34,590 nt of DNA from a virus: positions 1 through 34,590 of the IMG/VR virus record IMGVR_UViG_3300042565_000864. One strand, given 5' to 3'. This document shows, in pieces, positions 30,180 through 34,590 of the stretch. Each line of letters starts with the position of its first letter. Positions within the stretch are counted from its first letter, which is position 1. A model generated the notes under the pieces. The model made no database searches. It worked only from the letters and a program-made list of their open reading frames with translations, and was not told the origin of the DNA. The position numbers and the translations under genes were made by a program.

Positions 30180-30343
30180 GCCTGCCCATCCTGCCCATGA
30201 CGTACAGGCGCCCGCCCGCGCGTCATGTGTATGACGGCGACTGTTCGGGGCAAGGGTATTTGACCCATCGCGCGCGCCCTGGGCGCGCCCTGGGCGCGAT
30301 AGGTTCCAGCTATCTGGCGCGACGATCCGATAGTCGATAGCGT

Positions 30344-30375
30344 GCGCCTATCAATTCGGCCGGGCCGATAGGCGC
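30344..30375. repeat. perfect inverted repeat before terminase genes
   Basis: GCGCCTATC (30344-30352) and GATAGGCGC (30367-30375) are perfect nine-base arms around a GC-rich spacer that can pair further (CGGCC/GGGCCG). It lies 170 bases before the small terminase gene and could be a terminase recognition element or an operator. Confidence 0.5.
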
Positions 30376-30531
30376 GATGCCCACCAGCTCGAGGCCACGC
30401 GGCCAGCGGCCGCGACGCCCCCCGGGTAGGGCCGGCGGGCCGACGGGTCAAAAACGGAGGGGCCACAAGAATTTTTGCAAAATTTTTTACGCTCACCGCT
30501 ACACAACTATCTACACAATCGCGGCGCCACC

Positions 30532-30540
30532 TGCTACACT
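30532..30540 (+). promoter_or_regulatory. candidate extended -10 promoter of terminase operon
   Basis: TGCTACACT at 30532-30540 fits an extended -10 element. A start seven bases downstream would fall on the A of ATG 30547, giving a leaderless mRNA; there is no Shine-Dalgarno sequence before this ATG. A weaker alternative uses TTGCAA at 30475-30480 as -35 box. Confidence 0.35.
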
Positions 30541-30546
30541 CGCACC

Positions 30547-31020
30547 ATGTTCCAAACTTTGCCCCTTACTGCACGCCAACTGCAAGCGACCGAGGCGCGT
30601 TTGCAGGCGATTTATGACGCCGCCAAGCTTGGCTTGCGTGGAGACAACCTAGCGCACGCGGCGGGGATGTTGCCGGTCGAGTATCGGCGGCTGTGCGAGA
30701 TGGACCCGTTGGCGCAGATGGCCGAGCAGAAGGGGCGCGCCGACGCCGAGCGCGAACTAAGCATGATCTTGTACGCAGCGGCTGCCGCTGGCGACACCAA
30801 GGTCGCCTTGGACATCCTGCGCTTCCAACACGACTGGGTCGCCAAGCAGCAGGTGCAGATCGACGTCAGTCAGCAGATCAGCGTAATATCCGCGCTTGAG
30901 GCGGCCGAGCGCCGCGTCATCGACATGGAAACCGTAGATGCAGCAACCAATCTACTCAGCGACAGACGAGCAGGCGCTTATGACGCGCCTCTGGTCCCCC
31001 AAGCTCAAGAACGATCCTGA
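30547..31020 (+). CDS. terminase small subunit
   Basis: The 157-residue protein lies directly before the large terminase and has the expected build: an N-terminal DNA-binding helix-turn-helix (IYDAAKLGLRGDNLAHAAG, then PVEYRRLCEMDP), a long oligomerisation helix (KGRADAERELSMILYAAAAA) and DILRFQHDWVAKQQVQIDVS before an acidic-helical tail. It would recognise the packaging site and regulate the ATPase. No ribosome site precedes ATG 30547. The 3' end overlaps the large subunit gene by 83 bases (41 if ATG 30980 is used). Confidence 0.85.
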   Translation: MFQTLPLTARQLQATEARLQAIYDAAKLGLRGDNLAHAAGMLPVEYRRLCEMDPLAQMAEQKGRADAERELSMILYAAAAAGDTKVALDILRFQHDWVAKQQVQIDVSQQISVISALEAAERRVIDMETVDAATNLLSDRRAGAYDAPLVPQAQERS

Positions 31021-32467
31021 AGCGTTTGTTCTGTTCGCGTTTCCTTGGGGCCAGCCCAACACGCCGCTCGCGCACCACAAAGGCCCGCGTCAGTGGCAGC
31101 GCCGCCTGCTGCGCAAGATCGCAGAGCACATCCGCAACAACAACGACGCCGCTGCCTACAGGGTGTTCCGGAGCGCGGTCGCCTCCGGTCGCGGTATCGG
31201 GAAGTCGGCCCTCGTCAGTTGGCTCGTGCTGTGGATGCTGTCCACGCGCATCGGTGCCACCACCATCGTGTCGGCCAACAGCGAGGCGCAGCTCCGCTCG
31301 ATCACCTGGTCGGAGATCACCAAGTGGCTGGCGCTCCTCATCAACAGCCATTGGTTCGAGATCAGCGCGACGCGGGTCAGCCCGGCCAAGTGGCTGGCTG
31401 AGATCGTGGAGCGCGACCTGAAGAAGGGCACGCGGTTCTGGTCGATCGAGGGGCGCCTCTGGTCGGAGGAAAACCCGGACGCCTACGCTGGTCTGCACAA
31501 CGTAGACGGGGTGTTCCTAGTGTTCGACGAGGCGTCAGGCATTCCAGACCCGATCTGGGACGTGGCCCAAGGCTTCTTCACAGAGAACACGCCAAACCGC
31601 TTCTGGATGGCGTTCAGCAACCCTCGGCGCAACCAAGGCTACTTCTTCGAGTGCTTCCACTCCAAGCGGGAGTTCTGGCACTCGGAGCACATCGACGCCC
31701 GCGACGTCGAGGACACCGACAAGGCGATATACGAGCAGATCATCGCGGAGTACGGCAGCGACAGCCCGCAGGCCCGCATCGAGGTGTATGGTGAGTTCCC
31801 GAGCGCGGGCGACGACCAGTTTATCCCGCCGCAACTGGTGGACGAGGCCGCCCAACGACCCCGGTACAAGGACGCGGACGCGCCGATCGTGATCGGGATC
31901 GACCCGGCGCGGTCGGGCGCCGACAGCACCGTGATCGTGGTGCGCCAAGGGCGCGACCTGCTGCACATCAAGCGGTACCGGGGCGACGACACCATGACGA
32001 CGGTCGGGCACGTCATCGACGCCATCGAGGAGTACAGGCCGACGCTGACGGTCATCGACGAGGGCGGGCTGGGCTACGGCATACTTGACCGGCTGACGGA
32101 ACAACGGTATAAGGTGCGTGGGGTGAACTTCGGTTGGAAGTCAAAGAACCCGATCATGTGGGGCAACAAGCGCGCCGAACTGTGGGGCGCGATGCGGGAC
32201 TGGTTGAAAACTGGCAGCATCCCCAACGATCGGCAGTTGAAGTCGGACTTTACCGGCCCCAAGACCAAACCGGACTCGGCCGGGACGATCTTCTTGGAGA
32301 GCAAGAAGGACATGAAAGCAAGAGGACTAGCCTCACCGGACGCAGCGGACGCGCTGGCGTGTACGTTCGCGTTCCCGGTCGCGTCCCGTCAGTCGTCCTA
32401 CAAGCCGGAGCGCCAAGTAGCGTACTCCGACCGAGTCAGTCAAGCCGCCGGATGGATGGGAGCCTGA
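30938..32467 (+). CDS. terminase large subunit
   Basis: The 509-residue packaging motor and headful nuclease has Walker A SGRGIGKS (S83-S90), Walker B FLVFDEAS (D197, E198), and an RNase H-like nuclease with IGIDPARSGADST (D322), LTVIDEGGLGYG (D374) and SPDAADALA (D468, D471). All catalytic positions are present. It acts on the portal during packaging. Two starts are possible, ATG 30938 and ATG 30980; neither has a strong ribosome site, consistent with coupling to the small subunit. Length is typical for the family. Confidence 0.94.
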   Translation: MQQPIYSATDEQALMTRLWSPKLKNDPEAFVLFAFPWGQPNTPLAHHKGPRQWQRRLLRKIAEHIRNNNDAAAYRVFRSAVASGRGIGKSALVSWLVLWMLSTRIGATTIVSANSEAQLRSITWSEITKWLALLINSHWFEISATRVSPAKWLAEIVERDLKKGTRFWSIEGRLWSEENPDAYAGLHNVDGVFLVFDEASGIPDPIWDVAQGFFTENTPNRFWMAFSNPRRNQGYFFECFHSKREFWHSEHIDARDVEDTDKAIYEQIIAEYGSDSPQARIEVYGEFPSAGDDQFIPPQLVDEAAQRPRYKDADAPIVIGIDPARSGADSTVIVVRQGRDLLHIKRYRGDDTMTTVGHVIDAIEEYRPTLTVIDEGGLGYGILDRLTEQRYKVRGVNFGWKSKNPIMWGNKRAELWGAMRDWLKTGSIPNDRQLKSDFTGPKTKPDSAGTIFLESKKDMKARGLASPDAADALACTFAFPVASRQSSYKPERQVAYSDRVSQAAGWMGA

Positions 32468-32472
32468 CCGAC

Positions 32473-32730
32473 ATGGCAAAAAAGTCCGTCAGTCTGTCGG
32501 TGGGGCGCGGTGAGAAGCTGCCAACCAAGGAAGGTGCCGGGCTGACGGCCAAAGGCCGGGCTAAATACAACGCAGCCACCGGCAGCAACCTGAAGGCACC
32601 GGCGCCGAACCCGAAAACGGAAGCAGACAAGGGCCGCAAGGCCAGCTTCTGCGCCCGTATGGGTGGGGTAGCAGCCAAGGCCAAAGACGGCGAACGCGCC
32701 AAAGCGGCGCTCAAACGATGGAAGTGCTGA
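32473..32730 (+). CDS. small basic Lys-rich protein (DUF6321-like)
   Basis: The 85-residue basic protein begins MAKKSVSLSVGRGEKLPTKE and has GLTAKGRAKYNAATGSNLKA and DKGRKASFCARMGGV. The AKGRxKYN and GRKxSFCARM motifs are those of a short phage family (DUF6321-type) found between terminase and portal genes. Strong positive charge suggests nucleic-acid binding, perhaps in packaging; no experimental function is known to me. Confidence 0.78.
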   Translation: MAKKSVSLSVGRGEKLPTKEGAGLTAKGRAKYNAATGSNLKAPAPNPKTEADKGRKASFCARMGGVAAKAKDGERAKAALKRWKC

Positions 32731-32731
32731 C

Positions 32732-32884
32732 ATGGCAACCAAACCTGGTCTTTACGCAGCAATTCATGCCAAACGCGAGCGCATAGCCGCCGGATCGGGC
32801 GAGAAAATGCGCAAACCCGGCACCAAAGGCGCGCCGACGGCCAAGGACTTTAAAGAGTCGGCCAAAACAGCGAAAAAGAGGTAG
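32732..32884 (+). CDS. very small basic protein
   Basis: ATG 32732 begins one base after the previous stop. The 50 residues (LYAAIHAKRERIAAGSGEKM, then RKPGTKGAPTAKDFKESAKT) resemble short phage proteins with a YANIHAKRxRI start and a TKGxPTxxDF end. It is strongly basic, like both neighbours. Function unknown. Confidence 0.75.
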   Translation: MATKPGLYAAIHAKRERIAAGSGEKMRKPGTKGAPTAKDFKESAKTAKKR

Positions 32885-32890
32885 TCAGCC

Positions 32891-33034
32891 ATGCCACTCG
32901 TCAAGTCAGCCAGCCCTGCCGCCTTTCGGAAGAACGTGAAAACTGAAATGGCGGCTGGAAAGCCGCAAAAACAGGCGGTGGCGATAGCGTACTCGACCAA
33001 ACGCGCTGCCCAAGCCAAAAAAGGCAAAAAGTGA
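32891..33034 (+). CDS. very small basic protein (DUF6496-like)
   Basis: The 47-residue protein (MPLVKSASPAAFRKNVKTEM, GKPQKQAVAIAYSTKRAA) has the pattern FxKNVxxEMxAGKPxKQAVAIAYS, a widespread short phage family. It is basic and helical. Its TGA overlaps the GTG start of the portal gene (GTGA at 33031-33034), which ties its expression to portal. Confidence 0.77.
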   Translation: MPLVKSASPAAFRKNVKTEMAAGKPQKQAVAIAYSTKRAAQAKKGKK

Positions 33035-34590
33035 AAGACGTTCTCGACACCATGCGGACGCGCCTGCGGGTGGCGATGTCCGCATACGCAGACAGCCGAC
33101 AGGACCAGTTGGACGACCTGCGGTTCATGGCCGGATCGCCTGACAACAACTGGCAATGGCCCGCAGACGTGCTAAAAACGCGCGGGACGGCCCAAGGGCA
33201 GACGATCAACGCTCGCCCCTGCCTGACCATCAACAAGCTGCCGCAGCACGTCAAACAGGTCACCAACGACCAGCGCCAAAACAGGCCGTCTGGCAAAGTG
33301 ATCCCGGTGGACGACATGGCTGACGTCGAGATGGCTGAAGTCTTGGACGGCATCGTGCGTCACATCGAGTACATCAGCGATGCAGACGTCGCCTACGACA
33401 CGGCGTGCGAGAACCAGGTCATCCACGGCGAGGGCTACATCCGGCTGCTGACCGAGTACTGCGACGAGACGAGCTTTGATCAAGACATCAAGATCGGGCG
33501 GGTCCGGAACCCGTTTTCGGTCTACATGGACCCGATGATCCAAGATCCGTGCGGGGCAGACGCCGAGTACTGCTTCATCACGGACGAGATCACCAAGGAA
33601 GAGTACCACCGGCTCTACCCAAAGGCCGCGCCGGTGACCTCTATCATGGCGCAAGGTGTCGGCGACGCCGACATCAGCCAGTGGGTGGGCGAGATGACCA
33701 TCCGCATCGCCGAGTACTTCTACTACGAGCACAAACCGGCAACGCTGAACCTGTACCCGAACGGTCAGGTGTTCTTTCAGGACGACCCGCAGGACAAGCA
33801 GATGCGTCAGATGGGGCTGCGCCCCATCCGGCAGCGCAAGGTCGACCGAAAGCAGGTGAAATGGCTCAAAACCAACGGTTTTGAGGTGTTGGAAGAGCGC
33901 GACTGGCCTGGGCAGTACATCCCGGTTGTGCGAGTGATCGGTAACGAGTTCGAGGTCGACGGCGAGGTGCAGATCTCGGGTCTTGTGCGGAACGCCAAGG
34001 ACGCCCAGCGGCTCTACAACTACTGGGTCAGCCAAGAGGCTGAGATGCTGGCTCTGGCCCCGAAAGCACCGTTTATCGGCTACGGCGGGCAGTTTGAGGG
34101 CTACGAACACCAGTGGAAGACGGCCAACGTCAACAACTGGCCCTATCTGGAGGTCAATCCAGACGCTACAGACGGCCAAGGAGCGCCTTTACCGCTGCCG
34201 CAGAGGTCTACCCCTCCGATGGCGCAAACGGGCCTCATACAGGCCAAAATGGGCGCTTCTGACGACCTCAAAGCGACCACAGGTCAGTATGACCCAAGTT
34301 TGGGCGCAAGCTCGAACGAGCGGTCGGGCCGGGCGATCTTGGCGCGGCAGCAGCAGAGCAACACCGGGACGTTCCATTACGTCGACAATCTGGCGCGTGC
34401 GATTCGGTACATCACGCGGCAGATCATCGATCTGGTGCCCAAGATCTACGACACCCGTCGGATCGCGCGGATCATTGGAATTGATGGTGAGGTGACTCAA
34501 GCTGAGATCGATCCGAGCCAGCAGCAAGCGGTTACCAAGCTGATCAACGAGCAAGGGATCATCGTCAAGAAGATCTACAACCCGTCGATC
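33031..34590 (+). CDS. portal protein, P22 gp1-like, 3' end outside window
   Basis: The frame is open for all 520 codons to the window edge. GTG 33031 overlaps the previous TGA. The sequence fits P22-type portals: RQDQLDDLRFMAGSPDNNWQ, LPQHVKQVTNDQRQNRPS, a ring domain with NPFSVYMDPMIQDPCGADAE, and GASSNERSGRAILARQQQSN near residue 435. The dodecameric portal forms the packaging channel. Family members are about 700 residues or more, so roughly 200 codons are probably missing on the right. Confidence 0.92.
   Translation, partial: MKDVLDTMRTRLRVAMSAYADSRQDQLDDLRFMAGSPDNNWQWPADVLKTRGTAQGQTINARPCLTINKLPQHVKQVTNDQRQNRPSGKVIPVDDMADVEMAEVLDGIVRHIEYISDADVAYDTACENQVIHGEGYIRLLTEYCDETSFDQDIKIGRVRNPFSVYMDPMIQDPCGADAEYCFITDEITKEEYHRLYPKAAPVTSIMAQGVGDADISQWVGEMTIRIAEYFYYEHKPATLNLYPNGQVFFQDDPQDKQMRQMGLRPIRQRKVDRKQVKWLKTNGFEVLEERDWPGQYIPVVRVIGNEFEVDGEVQISGLVRNAKDAQRLYNYWVSQEAEMLALAPKAPFIGYGGQFEGYEHQWKTANVNNWPYLEVNPDATDGQGAPLPLPQRSTPPMAQTGLIQAKMGASDDLKATTGQYDPSLGASSNERSGRAILARQQQSNTGTFHYVDNLARAIRYITRQIIDLVPKIYDTRRIARIIGIDGEVTQAEIDPSQQQAVTKLINEQGIIVKKIYNPSI

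Larger units (their letters stand above)
30045..30298. repeat. direct repeats in control region
   Basis: TTTGACCCATCGCGCGCGCC occurs exactly at 30045-30064 and 30259-30278. GCGCGCCGACTGCCCC occurs at 30058-30073 and 30079-30094 (21 bases apart). The second TTTGACCC copy runs into a tandem CCCTGGGCGCG repeat (to about 30298). Confidence 0.65.
29728..30546. other. 819-base noncoding control region
   Basis: No convincing gene is present: open frames here translate repeats into Arg/Gly/Pro strings without ribosome sites. The stretch holds the leftward promoter, three iteron-like repeats, a 22-base palindrome in an AT-rich patch (about 29940-30025), direct repeats, two strong inverted repeats and the start signals of the terminase operon. 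It is the best place in the window for a replication origin, a packaging site, or both (inference). Confidence 0.7.

Noticed and set aside
29953-30496. Two overlapping minus-strand open frames in the control region
   Set aside because: They translate the iterons and GC repeats into Gly/Arg/Gln/Pro strings, have no ribosome site and are crossed by inverted repeats.
33172-34179. 335-codon minus-strand open frame
   Set aside because: Antisense to the P22-like portal gene; its His/Val/Leu/Arg composition is that of a complementary frame.
1-34590. tRNA genes, insertion sequences and transposases
   Set aside because: No cloverleaf-like sequence, transposase frame or terminal inverted repeat pair was recognised on reading both strands; a covariance-model tRNA search was not possible here.

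Overview
The window is a GC-rich segment of a tailed bacteriophage genome. Nearly every base lies in tightly packed, often ATGA-overlapping phage genes, and no rRNA, tRNA or host-type gene was recognised. The head and tail proteins belong to the P22 type: P22-like portal, scaffold, gp5-type coat, gp4- and gp10-type tail-neck proteins, long internal ejection proteins and no tape measure or contractile sheath. This predicts a short-tailed (podovirus) particle. No integrase, excisionase or classical CI-type repressor is visible, so nothing here argues for lysogeny, although the genome is probably not complete in the window. The host cannot be read directly; GC content and the style of the genes suggest a Gram-negative proteobacterium (inference).

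Layout. (1) 1-14261, rightward: late genes. A partial small virion protein, a coiled-coil protein, scaffold, coat, two small probable head/decoration proteins, gp4-like and gp10-like neck proteins, a tail fibre with accessory genes, three ejection proteins, then lysis (XhlA-like membrane protein, holin-like protein, GH108 endolysin). (2) 14247-19010, leftward: a VRR-NUC nuclease, a DNA methyltransferase-like protein with a Cys/His-rich insertion, an SNF2-type helicase, nine small proteins, a two-winged-helix regulator and a DUF3310 protein. (3) 19047-26019, rightward: replication. A DUF2800-type PD-(D/E)XK/Fe-S nuclease, a putative ssDNA-binding protein, a DpdA/TGT-like protein, a family A DNA polymerase whose 3' end is damaged, and a primase-helicase. 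(4) 26018-29727, leftward: a small-gene operon with a sliding-clamp-like protein, an unrecognised Cys-rich protein and many tiny proteins, punctuated by very stable GC hairpins, ending in an intrinsic terminator that faces the primase-helicase gene. (5) 29728-30546: an 819-base noncoding control region with iteron-like repeats, several inverted repeats and an AT-rich patch. (6) 30547-34590, rightward: small and large terminase, three very small basic proteins, and the portal gene, which runs off the window.

The portal is cut at the right edge, and the left edge begins in a small virion gene that would normally lie between portal and scaffold. The window therefore reads as a circularly permuted phage map opened near the portal 3' end, so most of one genome is probably present. 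The strongest points for follow-up are the displaced C-terminus of the polymerase, the lone DpdA-like transglycosylase with no deazapurine synthesis genes in view, the iteron-rich control region beside the terminase, the repeated cUACGg hairpin leaders in the small-gene operon, and a T-rich TGCAAA-type motif shared by three control regions.
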